Assembly (NCBI RefSeq): GCF_003119195.2
Contig: NZ_CP022254.1
Coordinates: 1,099,501-1,163,500 of the forward strand
Direction of reading: 5' to 3'
Source of the DNA: Azospirillum baldaniorum
GTDB taxonomy: Bacteria; Pseudomonadota; Alphaproteobacteria; Azospirillales; Azospirillaceae
DNA length: 64,000 nt
Of this stretch, positions 7,993 through 15,309 are shown in pieces. How positions within the stretch are numbered: the first letter of the stretch is position 1; each line of letters begins with the position of its first letter. Position numbers and translations under genes: made by a program. The notes beneath the pieces were generated by a model. That model did not search any database, was not told where the DNA came from, and saw only the letters and a list, made by a program, of their open reading frames with translations.

Positions 7993-9165
7993 ATGAAAGC
8001 CCTGGTCTGGCACGGCACCGCTGACGTCCGTTACGACACCGTCCCCGACCCGGAGATCGAGCAGCCCCGCGACGCCATCGTCAAGGTCACGTCCTGCGCC
8101 ATCTGCGGTTCGGATCTGCACCTCTACGACCACTTCATGCCCGGCATGGAGAAGGGCGACATCCTGGGTCACGAGTTCATGGGCGAGGTCGTCGACGTCG
8201 GGGCCGAGGCCAAGAGCGCCCTGAAGGTCGGCGACCGTGTCGTCGTTCCCTTCACCATCTGGTGCGGCGAGTGCGACCAGTGCCGCCGCGGCAACTATTC
8301 GGTCTGCGAGCGCTCCAACCGCAACAAGGCGATGGCCGACAAGCTGTTCGGCCACACCACGGCCGGGCTGTTCGGCTACACCCACCTGACCGGCGGCTAT
8401 CCCGGCGGGCAGGCGGAGTATGTGCGAGTCCCCTTCGCCGACCGCACCCATGTGAAGATCCCGGACGGGCTGACCGACGAGCAGGTGCTGTTCCTCGGCG
8501 ACATCTTCCCCACCGGCTGGCAGGCGGCGGCGCAGTGCGACATCCAGCCGACCGACACGGTGGCGATCTGGGGCTGCGGCCCGGTCGGGCAGATGACGAT
8601 CCGCAGCGCCATCCTGCTGGGCGCCAAGCAGGTCATCGCCATCGACCGCGTGCCCGAGCGCCTGTCCATGGCCAAGGCCGGCGGCGCCATCACCATCAAC
8701 TTCGAGGAGGAAAGCGTCGTCGAGCGGCTGAACGAGCTGACCGGCGGCAAGGGTCCGGAAAAATGCATCGACGCCGTCGGCATGGAGGCGCACGCCACCG
8801 CCACGCTCGATTCCATGTACGACCGCGCCAAGCAGGCGCTGGCCCTGGAATCCGACCGCGCGCATGTGCTGCGCGAGATGATGTATGTCTGCCGCCCCGC
8901 CGGCACGCTGTCGATCCCCGGCGTCTATGGCGGGCTGATCGACAAGGTCCCCTTCGGCATGTCGATGAACAAGGGCCTGACCTGGCGCATGGGCCAGACC
9001 CACGTCAACCGCTGGACCGACGACCTGCTGCGCCGCATCCAGGAGGGCCAGATCGACCCGTCCTTCGTCATCACCCACACCGTGGGTCTGGCCGACGGGC
9101 CGGGCATGTACGAGACCTTCCGCGACAAGCGGGACGGCTGCATCAAGGTCGTTCTCAAGCCGTAA
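7993..9165 (+). CDS. Zinc-dependent alcohol dehydrogenase (formaldehyde-dehydrogenase-like)
   Basis: This is a 390-residue medium-chain dehydrogenase. Catalytic-zinc residues are visible in CAICGSDLHLY (Cys near 38) and GHEFMGEV (His-Glu near 60). Structural-zinc cysteines appear in CGECDQCRRGNYSVC. The Rossmann glycine motif is WGCGPVGQM. The long central insertion and the sequence CIDAVGMEAH are typical of the glutathione-independent formaldehyde dehydrogenase-like group, so it probably oxidises an alcohol or aldehyde with NAD. GGAGGAG-like sequence precedes the ATG. It is co-directional with the SDR (48 bp) and a small membrane protein (14 bp). Confidence 0.9.
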   Translation: MKALVWHGTADVRYDTVPDPEIEQPRDAIVKVTSCAICGSDLHLYDHFMPGMEKGDILGHEFMGEVVDVGAEAKSALKVGDRVVVPFTIWCGECDQCRRGNYSVCERSNRNKAMADKLFGHTTAGLFGYTHLTGGYPGGQAEYVRVPFADRTHVKIPDGLTDEQVLFLGDIFPTGWQAAAQCDIQPTDTVAIWGCGPVGQMTIRSAILLGAKQVIAIDRVPERLSMAKAGGAITINFEEESVVERLNELTGGKGPEKCIDAVGMEAHATATLDSMYDRAKQALALESDRAHVLREMMYVCRPAGTLSIPGVYGGLIDKVPFGMSMNKGLTWRMGQTHVNRWTDDLLRRIQEGQIDPSFVITHTVGLADGPGMYETFRDKRDGCIKVVLKP

Positions 9166-9179
9166 CAGGGAGGCGCACC

Positions 9180-9707
9180 ATGGCGCATTACCGCAGGAAT
9201 TCGTCCGCCGACCGGATGGCGCGCGGCCTGGGCTGGTTCAGCATCGGGCTGGGCGTGGCCCAACTGGTGACCGCCCGGCGCCTCGCCCGCTGGATGGGAA
9301 TGGAGGAGCAGGCCGGGCTGATCCGTGCCTACGGCGCGCGCGAGATGGCGACCGGCGTCGGTCTGCTGGCGATGGGCGACGCCCGCCCCTGGATGTGGGG
9401 GCGGGTTGCCGGAGACGCGCTGGACCTCGCGACTTTGGCGTCGGCGCATCACGACGGCAACCCGCACCGGGAGAACGTCGCCACGGCGCTGGGCGCGGTG
9501 GCGGCGATGACGGCGCTCGACGTGCTGTGCACGGCGATGCTGCACCGGGAGGAGGCGACGGCCTGGACGCCGCCCCGCGACTACAGCGACCGCAGTGGTC
9601 TGCCGCGCCCGCCCGCCGCCATGCGCGGCACCGCCAAGGACGCCCCGATCCCCACCGACATGCGGACCCCGACCATCCTGCGCTTCGAACCCGCGGGGGC
9701 GAATTAG
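9180..9707 (+). CDS. Small membrane protein of the type often labelled cyclase/dehydrase-associated
   Basis: This is a 175-residue protein of unknown function. It has two to four hydrophobic segments (GLGWFSIGLGVAQLVTA, MATGVGLLAMG, ATALGAVAAMTALDVLCTAML) and a conserved-looking core RAYGAREMATGVG followed by WGRVAGDALDLATL. Similar sequences occur as a membrane domain beside SRPBCC-type proteins and are often called cyclase/dehydrase without evidence. A polar, Pro-rich tail forms the last 45 residues. It lies 14 bp after the alcohol dehydrogenase, with AGGGAGG before the ATG. A dispersed repeat begins 9 bp after the stop. Confidence 0.7.
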   Translation: MAHYRRNSSADRMARGLGWFSIGLGVAQLVTARRLARWMGMEEQAGLIRAYGAREMATGVGLLAMGDARPWMWGRVAGDALDLATLASAHHDGNPHRENVATALGAVAAMTALDVLCTAMLHREEATAWTPPRDYSDRSGLPRPPAAMRGTAKDAPIPTDMRTPTILRFEPAGAN

Positions 9708-9716
9708 CATGAATAA

Positions 9717-9834
9717 CCCTCTCCCCTCGGGGGAGAGGGTGGCCCGAAGGGCCGGTGAGGGGGTTGCGCGTGACGTGCGTCCGGCAAAAGCGCAACCCCC
9801 TCACCCTAAACCCTCTCCCCGGAGGGGAGAGGGG
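9717..9834 (+). repeat. Dispersed inverted intergenic repeat, copy 2
   Basis: About 118 bp, the reverse-complement orientation of copy 1. It holds GGCCCGAAGGGCC inside the left arm, a TTGCG to CGCAA inner inverted pair and the closing arm CCCTCTCCCC-GGAGGGGAGAGGG. It lies between two convergent genes, where it could act as a bidirectional transcript end. Confidence 0.85.
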
Positions 9835-9845
9835 ACAACATCCCC

Positions 9846-10049
9846 TCAACAGCACCCCGCCTTGCCGGCGCCGTAACGGGCCTGCAGACGGTTGTCGAGG
9901 AACTCGGTGTAGGTCATCGCCGGCTGGTCGGGGTGCCGGGTCCGCATGTGCTCCAGATAGGTGTCGTAATCCGGCACTCCGATCATGAGCTTGGCCGTCT
10001 GCTCGAAGTAACCGCGGAATCGGCTGAGGTTGCTTTTCAAGCCGCTCAT
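9846..10049 (-). CDS. ybdD: YbdD/YjiX family small protein
   Basis: This is a 67-residue soluble protein of the YbdD (DUF466) family, with the typical LIGVPDYDTYLEHM and HP-MTYTEF-R--RY stretches and two C-terminal cysteines. In E. coli the homologues YbdD and YjiX are encoded right after CstA and BtsT and are needed for pyruvate uptake. Here too it follows cstA, 66 bp downstream. ATG 10049 has AAAGGA upstream; the open frame extends a further 33 bp but into the intercistronic hairpin. Confidence 0.9.
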   Translation of the reverse strand: MSGLKSNLSRFRGYFEQTAKLMIGVPDYDTYLEHMRTRHPDQPAMTYTEFLDNRLQARYGAGKAGCC

Positions 10050-10069
10050 CCGTCGTCCTTTTCCAATAG

Positions 10070-10105
10070 ACCGTTCCCTCACTCCCGAAGGGGTGAGGGA
10101 ACGGT
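10070..10105. other. Intercistronic hairpin between cstA and ybdD
   Basis: A perfect 13-bp stem (ACCGTTCCCTCAC with GTGAGGGAACGGT) has a 10-nt loop that can add three more pairs. There is no T run on the minus strand, so it is more likely an mRNA-stabilising or attenuating hairpin than a full terminator. It would separate the levels of CstA and YbdD. Confidence 0.75.
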
Positions 10106-10115
10106 GTGCCCCAAC

Positions 10116-12182
10116 TCAATCCCCGGCCCGCGCGGTGGCGCCGCCCGTCGGGATTTCCCGCGTGGTCGGGCGGTCGCTGCGCAGCGCCTTCAGGCAGGAC
10201 AGGACGCCGAAGACCAGCACCGCCAGCACCACCAGAACGAACAGCGAGGCGAGCGCCGCGTCCAGGTAATCGTTGAAGATCACCTGCCGCATCTGCTCCA
10301 TCGAGGTCGCCGGGGCGAGCAGCCGGCCCTCGTTGGCGGCGGTGCTGAACCGCTCGGCGTGGGCGAGGAAGCCGATCGCCGGGTTGCTGTGGAAGACCTT
10401 CTGCACGCCCGCGGTCAGGGTGCAGATCAGCAGCCACGCCGCCGGCACCATGGTCACCCAGGCGTAACGCTCCCGCTTCATCCGGAACAGCACCACCGTC
10501 GCCAGGATCAGCGCGATCCCCGCCAGCATCTGGTTGGAGATGCCGAACAGCGGCCAGAACGTGTTGATGCCGCCCAGCGGATCGACCACCCCCTGATAGA
10601 GGATGTAGCCCCAGGCGGCGACGCACAGGCCGGTGGCGATCAGGTTGCCGGCCCAGGACGCCGTGCGCTGCAGCGGCTTGAAGAAGACGCCCAGCAGATC
10701 CTGGAGCATGAACCGCCCGGCGCGGGTGCCGGCGTCGACGGCGGTCAGGATGAACAGCGCCTCGAACAGGATGGCGAAATGGTACCAGAAGGCCATCATG
10801 CCCTTGCCGCCGAACAGCTCGGAGAAGATCTGCGCCATGCCGACCGCCAGGGTCGGCGCGCCGCCGGCCCGCGACAGGATGCTCACCTCGCCGACGTCCT
10901 GCGCCGTCTGGGTGATCATCTCCGGCGTGATGACGAAACCCCAGTTGTTGATGACCTGGGCCGCCGACTCCGCCGTGGTGCCGAGCAGCGCGGGCGGGCT
11001 GTTCATGGCGAAATAGATGCCCGGCTCGATGCAGGAGGCGGCGACCAGCGCCATGACGGCGACGAAGGACTCGGTCAGCATGCCGCCGTAGCCGATGAAG
11101 CGGGTGTGGAGTTCGTTCTCCACCATCTTCGGCGTGGTGCCGGAGGAGATCAGGGCGTGGAAGCCCGACACCGCGCCGCAGGCGATGGTGATGAACAGGA
11201 ACGGGAACAGGCTGCCCGACCACACCGGGCCGGTGCCGTCGATGAAGCGGGTGACGCTGGGCATCTTCATCGGCGGCGCGACGAGCAGGATGCACAGCGC
11301 CAGCATCACGATGGTGCCGACCTTGAGGAAGGTCGACAGGTAGTCGCGCGGGGCCAGCAGCAGCCACACCGGCAGCACCGACGCCACGAAGCCGTAGCCG
11401 ATCAGGATCCAGGTGATCTGCACGCCGGTCAGCGTGAAGACCGGCGCCCACGTCTCGCTCTGCGCCACCTGCCCGCCGAGCAGGATCGCCGCGATCAGCA
11501 GGAAGAAGCCGATGATGGAGATCTCGCCGATCCGGCCGGGGCGCAGGAAGCGCATGTAGATGCCCATGAACAGGGCGATCGGCACGGTGGCGGCGACCGT
11601 GAAGAAGCCCCACGGGCTGTTGGTCAGCGCCTTGACCACGACCAGGGCCAGCACCGCCAGGATGATGACCATGATCATGAAGGTGCCGAACAGGGCGATG
11701 ACGCCGGGGATGTCCCCCAGCTCGGCCTTGATCAGCTCACCCAGCGACCGCCCGTCGCGGCGCATCGAGACGAACAGGATCATGAAGTCCTGCACCGCCC
11801 CGGCGACCACCACGCCGGCCAGAATCCACAGCATGCCCGGCAGATAGCCCATCTGGGCCGCCAGCACCGGGCCGACCAGCGGGCCGGCGCCGGCGATGGC
11901 CGCGAAATGGTGGCCGAACAGGACGTACTGGTTGGTCGGGACGTAGTCCAACCCGTCGTTGTGGCGCATCGCCGGAGTCGGGCGCGCCGGGTCCAGCCGC
12001 ATGACGCGGGTGGCGATGAACAGGCTGTAGTAGCGGTACGACACTAGGTAAGTACAGACGGCGGCAACGACCAGCCAGAGGGCGTTGATGGTCTCGCCGC
12101 GCGCCAGCGCGACGGTGCCGAGCGCGAAGGCGCCCAGCACGGCGAGGACCAGCCACGGCGCGTGATTGAGGATGCGGGGCAT
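10116..12182 (-). CDS. cstA: CstA carbon-starvation / pyruvate transporter
   Basis: This is a 688-residue inner-membrane protein with about 16 hydrophobic helices, close to the size of E. coli CstA (701). The family signature is near the N terminus: RHNDGLDYVPTNQYVLFGHHFAAIAGAGPLVGP (shown here only as its start RHNDGLDYVPTN and core HHFAAIAGAGP). Known members import pyruvate and possibly peptides by proton symport under carbon limitation. ATG 12182 is supported by GGGAGGAG 6 bp upstream. The two-gene operon with ybdD is the standard arrangement. Confidence 0.93.
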   Translation of the reverse strand: MPRILNHAPWLVLAVLGAFALGTVALARGETINALWLVVAAVCTYLVSYRYYSLFIATRVMRLDPARPTPAMRHNDGLDYVPTNQYVLFGHHFAAIAGAGPLVGPVLAAQMGYLPGMLWILAGVVVAGAVQDFMILFVSMRRDGRSLGELIKAELGDIPGVIALFGTFMIMVIILAVLALVVVKALTNSPWGFFTVAATVPIALFMGIYMRFLRPGRIGEISIIGFFLLIAAILLGGQVAQSETWAPVFTLTGVQITWILIGYGFVASVLPVWLLLAPRDYLSTFLKVGTIVMLALCILLVAPPMKMPSVTRFIDGTGPVWSGSLFPFLFITIACGAVSGFHALISSGTTPKMVENELHTRFIGYGGMLTESFVAVMALVAASCIEPGIYFAMNSPPALLGTTAESAAQVINNWGFVITPEMITQTAQDVGEVSILSRAGGAPTLAVGMAQIFSELFGGKGMMAFWYHFAILFEALFILTAVDAGTRAGRFMLQDLLGVFFKPLQRTASWAGNLIATGLCVAAWGYILYQGVVDPLGGINTFWPLFGISNQMLAGIALILATVVLFRMKRERYAWVTMVPAAWLLICTLTAGVQKVFHSNPAIGFLAHAERFSTAANEGRLLAPATSMEQMRQVIFNDYLDAALASLFVLVVLAVLVFGVLSCLKALRSDRPTTREIPTGGATARAGD

Positions 12183-12196
12183 GCGTACTCCTCCCA

Positions 12197-12213
12197 AACG
12201 ATTCGCAATCGTT
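12197..12213. promoter_or_regulatory. Inverted repeat in the cstA leader
   Basis: AACGATT-CGC-AATCGTT is a perfect 7-bp inverted repeat directly upstream of the cstA Shine-Dalgarno sequence. It may be an operator or a leader hairpin that could mask the ribosome site. I cannot assign a regulator. Confidence 0.45.
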
Positions 12214-12326
12214 GAAAAGCACGATGAACCTGATGAAAACGATGGAGAATCATCCTCTCATCACGCCCGAACGGGAAGAGCAAACTCGCCGGTCGCGACA
12301 AAATGGGTCAAAAATAAGGCGTACCC

Positions 12327-12620
12327 TCAATTTGGGCGGGCTGCCCACCGCCCTCGGACGATCAGGGCGCCATGGACGACTCCGGCGCCCAGGCTGGTGT
12401 GGCCGCTAAACATGACGAGGCCGAGTCCCCAACCCTGCCACGACACGAGGAGGCCCAGCGCCCCCAGCAGGGAAACGGCCCCGCCGACGCGCAAGGCGAG
12501 CGTCGCGGGGCCCGGCAGGGACCGTCCGAACAGGTCGTGCTGCGGACGGTCCATCGCGACGGCCAGGGCGGCGAACCCGGTCAGGCACAGGATGAAGGAC
12601 GACAGGTGGATCATGCTCAT
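12327..12620 (-). CDS. DUF3325 membrane protein
   Basis: This is a 97-residue inner-membrane protein with three hydrophobic segments, matching in size and position the DUF3325 proteins that end TonB-receptor/PepSY operons. The conserved-looking LAVAMDRPQHDLFGR follows the first helix. Its ATG overlaps the PepSY stop by 4 bp (ATGA), which fixes the start. Molecular function is unknown; context points to ferric-siderophore handling at the inner membrane. Confidence 0.8.
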   Translation of the reverse strand: MSMIHLSSFILCLTGFAALAVAMDRPQHDLFGRSLPGPATLALRVGGAVSLLGALGLLVSWQGWGLGLVMFSGHTSLGAGVVHGALIVRGRWAARPN

Positions 12621-14251
12621 CCCTCGCGCAGAACGGCGCCACCGGCCGGCTTATTAACGGATTCGCGGGCCGGCTTGCGGGCCGGCCGCGTCTTGGGTTG
12701 GTGGCGGAGCGTGCGGACCGCCAGGACGGCGTGGAGCGCCGCCAGCGCCCAGCACATCAGGTCCATGCCGATGAACACCCAATCGCCTTCGGCCAAGCTG
12801 CGCCACAGCGGCCGCTGCGTGGTCGCGGCGTTGAGCACGGGCAGCAGCGCCAGCAGCGCCGCGGCCAGCCACAGCTGCTCGACCCAGGCCTTCTTCGCCG
12901 GGCGCAGCACGCCGTGCAGCAGCGTCAGCGTCCAGACGATGAAGAAGCTGTGGATCTCCCAGTTGGCGCGATCCGCCAGGGACTCCGGCAGCAGGCGGTT
13001 CGCCCACAGGAAGGCCGCCATGGCAACCGACAGGCCGGCGATGCTGGCGATGTTCAGCCGCTCCACGACGTGGAAGCCGACATGGGGCCGGGCCGGATCG
13101 GGCAGCTTCTGCCGCCGCTTCACCGTCCACATCACCAGACCGGTGCCCACCATGGCGGTACCGGCGAGGCTGACGAGGAAATACAGCCAGCGCGTCACCG
13201 AGTCGCTGAAGCGTCCCAGATGCAGGGCGTAGAGCACGCCGCGGGTCTCCGCCGCCGGCCCCACCCCTTCATGGACGGCCAGCAGTTTGCCGGTGGTCCC
13301 TTCGAATTCCAGATACTGCGGGCTCATCGAGACGCGCCCGCCGTCGCCACGCGCCACCGCCACCCGCGCCGCCGCGTCGCCGGGATGGGTGGCGGTGACC
13401 CGCCCGACGCCGTCGCGGCCCCAGCGCTCCTGGGCGTGGCGCACCATGTCCTCGATCGAGGCGAGCGGCGCCTTTTCGCCGCTGGGCTTGCCCGGCTGGA
13501 TGAAGGCGCTGAGTTCGGCGTTGAACTGCTGGCGCTCCGCCGCGGTCTTGATCCCCGCCTGCTGGCCCCAGGGCATGTAGAGCGCCATCAGCGTCACCAG
13601 CCCGGTGTAGGTGATCATGGCGTGGAAGGGCAGCCCGAACACCGACAGCGCGTTGTGCGCGTCGAGCCAGGAGCGCTGCCCCTTGCCCCAGCGGAAGGTG
13701 AAGAAATCGACGAAGATCTTCTTGTGGGTGATGACCCCGCTGACGATGGCCACCAGCATGAACATGGCCGCGATTCCCGCGATCCAGCGCCCCCACACCA
13801 CCGGCATGTAATGGAACTGGAAATGGAAGCGGTAGAAGAAGTCGCCGCCCAGCGTCGCGCGCGACGACACCGTCTGACCCGTCGCCGGGTCGAAATTGCC
13901 CTCGCCGAAACCGCGCTGGCCGGGGGCCGCCCCGGCGGTGCGCCAGAAGGCGTAGACGCTGTTGTTGCGGGCGTCCGGCAGGCGCAGGCTCCATTGCGGG
14001 CTGCCCGGCACCAGGGCGACGAGTTCGTCGGCCACCCGCTGGGCCACCTGGGCCTGATCCGGCACCCCGCTCTGCACCGGCAGTTCGGGGCGCATCCATT
14101 GCGACAGCTCGTCCTTGAAGTAGGACACCGTCCCGGTGAGGAACATCGCGTAGAGCACCCAGCCGAGAAGCAGCCCGACCCACGTGTGCAGGTCGGACAT
14201 GCTCTGGCGAAGGCCGCGGCCGTCGGGGCGCGCTTGCTGGTCCGTCGTCAC
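12617..14251 (-). CDS. PepSY-associated membrane protein (probable siderophore-iron reductase)
   Basis: This is a 544-residue protein of the PepSY_TM family with helices near residues 20-45, 145-165, 195-220, 355-375 and four more at the C terminus. It contains HTWVGLLLGWVLYAMFLTGT at the N terminus, and paired His residues (HKKIF, WLDAHNALSVFGLPFHAMITY) suited to heme or metal binding. Family members with this layout are linked to reduction of ferric siderophores. The start is GTG 14251, with GGGGAG 8 bp upstream and immediately after the DUF3649 stop; an upstream in-frame ATG would overlap that gene. Confidence 0.82.
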   Translation of the reverse strand: MTTDQQARPDGRGLRQSMSDLHTWVGLLLGWVLYAMFLTGTVSYFKDELSQWMRPELPVQSGVPDQAQVAQRVADELVALVPGSPQWSLRLPDARNNSVYAFWRTAGAAPGQRGFGEGNFDPATGQTVSSRATLGGDFFYRFHFQFHYMPVVWGRWIAGIAAMFMLVAIVSGVITHKKIFVDFFTFRWGKGQRSWLDAHNALSVFGLPFHAMITYTGLVTLMALYMPWGQQAGIKTAAERQQFNAELSAFIQPGKPSGEKAPLASIEDMVRHAQERWGRDGVGRVTATHPGDAAARVAVARGDGGRVSMSPQYLEFEGTTGKLLAVHEGVGPAAETRGVLYALHLGRFSDSVTRWLYFLVSLAGTAMVGTGLVMWTVKRRQKLPDPARPHVGFHVVERLNIASIAGLSVAMAAFLWANRLLPESLADRANWEIHSFFIVWTLTLLHGVLRPAKKAWVEQLWLAAALLALLPVLNAATTQRPLWRSLAEGDWVFIGMDLMCWALAALHAVLAVRTLRHQPKTRPARKPARESVNKPAGGAVLREG

Positions 14252-14264
14252 GCTCGGCTCCCCA

Positions 14265-14546
14265 TCACCAGACCGACCACGCCGCCAGCAACAGCGGCGC
14301 GGCCACGACAAGAAGGCCCGCCCAGGCGCGCAGCGCGCTGCGGACCGCGAAGACCCAGATCACGGCGGCGGCATAGACGAGGAAACTCGCCATCTCGCCG
14401 GTGAGCACCGCCTGCGGCGTGCTCATGGGAAGCGCCAGCACCGCCACGCTGGCGAGTGCGGCCAGCGCATAGCCGCCGAACAGGGCGGCGGCTATGCGCG
14501 AGACGAGCGGGCCAACAGAGCGGACCCGTCCGGCCACGGAGGTCAT
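14265..14546 (-). CDS. DUF3649 membrane protein
   Basis: This is a 93-residue protein with three hydrophobic helices, of the DUF3649 type found between TonB receptors and PepSY proteins. Its ATG overlaps the DUF4198 stop (ATGA). The LTGEMASFLVYAAAVIW stretch in the middle is typical. Function unknown; probably an accessory of the neighbouring PepSY protein. Confidence 0.75.
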   Translation of the reverse strand: MTSVAGRVRSVGPLVSRIAAALFGGYALAALASVAVLALPMSTPQAVLTGEMASFLVYAAAVIWVFAVRSALRAWAGLLVVAAPLLLAAWSVW

Positions 14547-15283
14547 TTGTTGGGCGTCGCCGCCGGGCCGGCGGGGACCGGCGCCAGACCCTCGGGGTGG
14601 ACATAGGTCACCGTGGTGACGTAGCTGACGCCGTCGTATTTCTCGGCCCCGTTGGTGCCCTGGCGCTCGCCGGGGGTGCGCTCGTTCAGGCTGACTTCGG
14701 CCACGTAGGTGCCCTTCCACGGCAGGTCGAAGGTGACCAGACCCTGCTCGTCGCTGTGCTCCTCCTTGGCCCAGCCGGACTGGGTGACCAGCATCACCTT
14801 GGTCTTGGCCTTGGGCTGACCCTGGAAGACCAGCTTGAACTGGCCGGGCTTGCCGGTGGGCACCAGATCCAGCGTCAGCTTCGGCGCCTGCTCGGCGAAG
14901 CCGGTGATCAGGCGCGCGGCGGGGTGGAACCAGTTGGTGGTCTCCTTGTCGCCCTGCTTCCACGTGTAGAGCGGGTAGAGCGTGTCCTCGGCGACGATGC
15001 TCTCGCCGTTGGCGGCCTTGAAGGGCAGCGCGAAGCCGTCGGCGGTCTTGGCGGCCTCGGCCTTCTGCTCGCCCTTGGCGGAGAGGAGGGTGCCGGCCGG
15101 CTTGCCGAACTTGTCGAGCAGGCCGGGCGAGACCTCGCGCAGATTCTCGCCGAACTCCCCGAAGCGGATCGTGGCGTTGCCCTGGTCGGGCTGCTCGATC
15201 CAGATCTGGTGGGCTTGGGCGGGCATGGTGGCGGGCATGGCGAAGCCCAGCGCGGCGATGAGAGCGAGCGACAGTTTGTTCAT
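14543..15283 (-). CDS. DUF4198 periplasmic protein
   Basis: This is a 246-residue exported protein. It has a signal peptide ending in PAQA near residue 24, followed at once by HQIWIEQPD, so a His becomes the mature N-terminal residue. DUF4198 proteins start with His in this way and are thought to bind metal at the free N terminus. Beta-sandwich sequence follows, ending in a Pro/Ala-rich tail. Position right after the TonB receptor (26 bp) supports a periplasmic role in metal or siderophore uptake. The start is set by the signal peptide. Confidence 0.8.
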   Translation of the reverse strand: MNKLSLALIAALGFAMPATMPAQAHQIWIEQPDQGNATIRFGEFGENLREVSPGLLDKFGKPAGTLLSAKGEQKAEAAKTADGFALPFKAANGESIVAEDTLYPLYTWKQGDKETTNWFHPAARLITGFAEQAPKLTLDLVPTGKPGQFKLVFQGQPKAKTKVMLVTQSGWAKEEHSDEQGLVTFDLPWKGTYVAEVSLNERTPGERQGTNGAEKYDGVSYVTTVTYVHPEGLAPVPAGPAATPNK

Positions 15284-15309
15284 GGTGAAATCCAGGAAGA
15301 TCGAGAGGT

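Noticed and set aside
7009..9078. A 689-codon antisense frame over the SDR and alcohol dehydrogenase genes
   Set aside because: Low-complexity His/Gly/Asp/Arg-rich translation without motifs; the plus-strand genes have clear catalytic residues.
8262..9179. Apparent 5' extension of the small membrane protein gene through the alcohol dehydrogenase gene
   Set aside because: The extension is Arg/Pro/Gly-rich and out of frame with the dehydrogenase; ATG 9180 has its own ribosome site.
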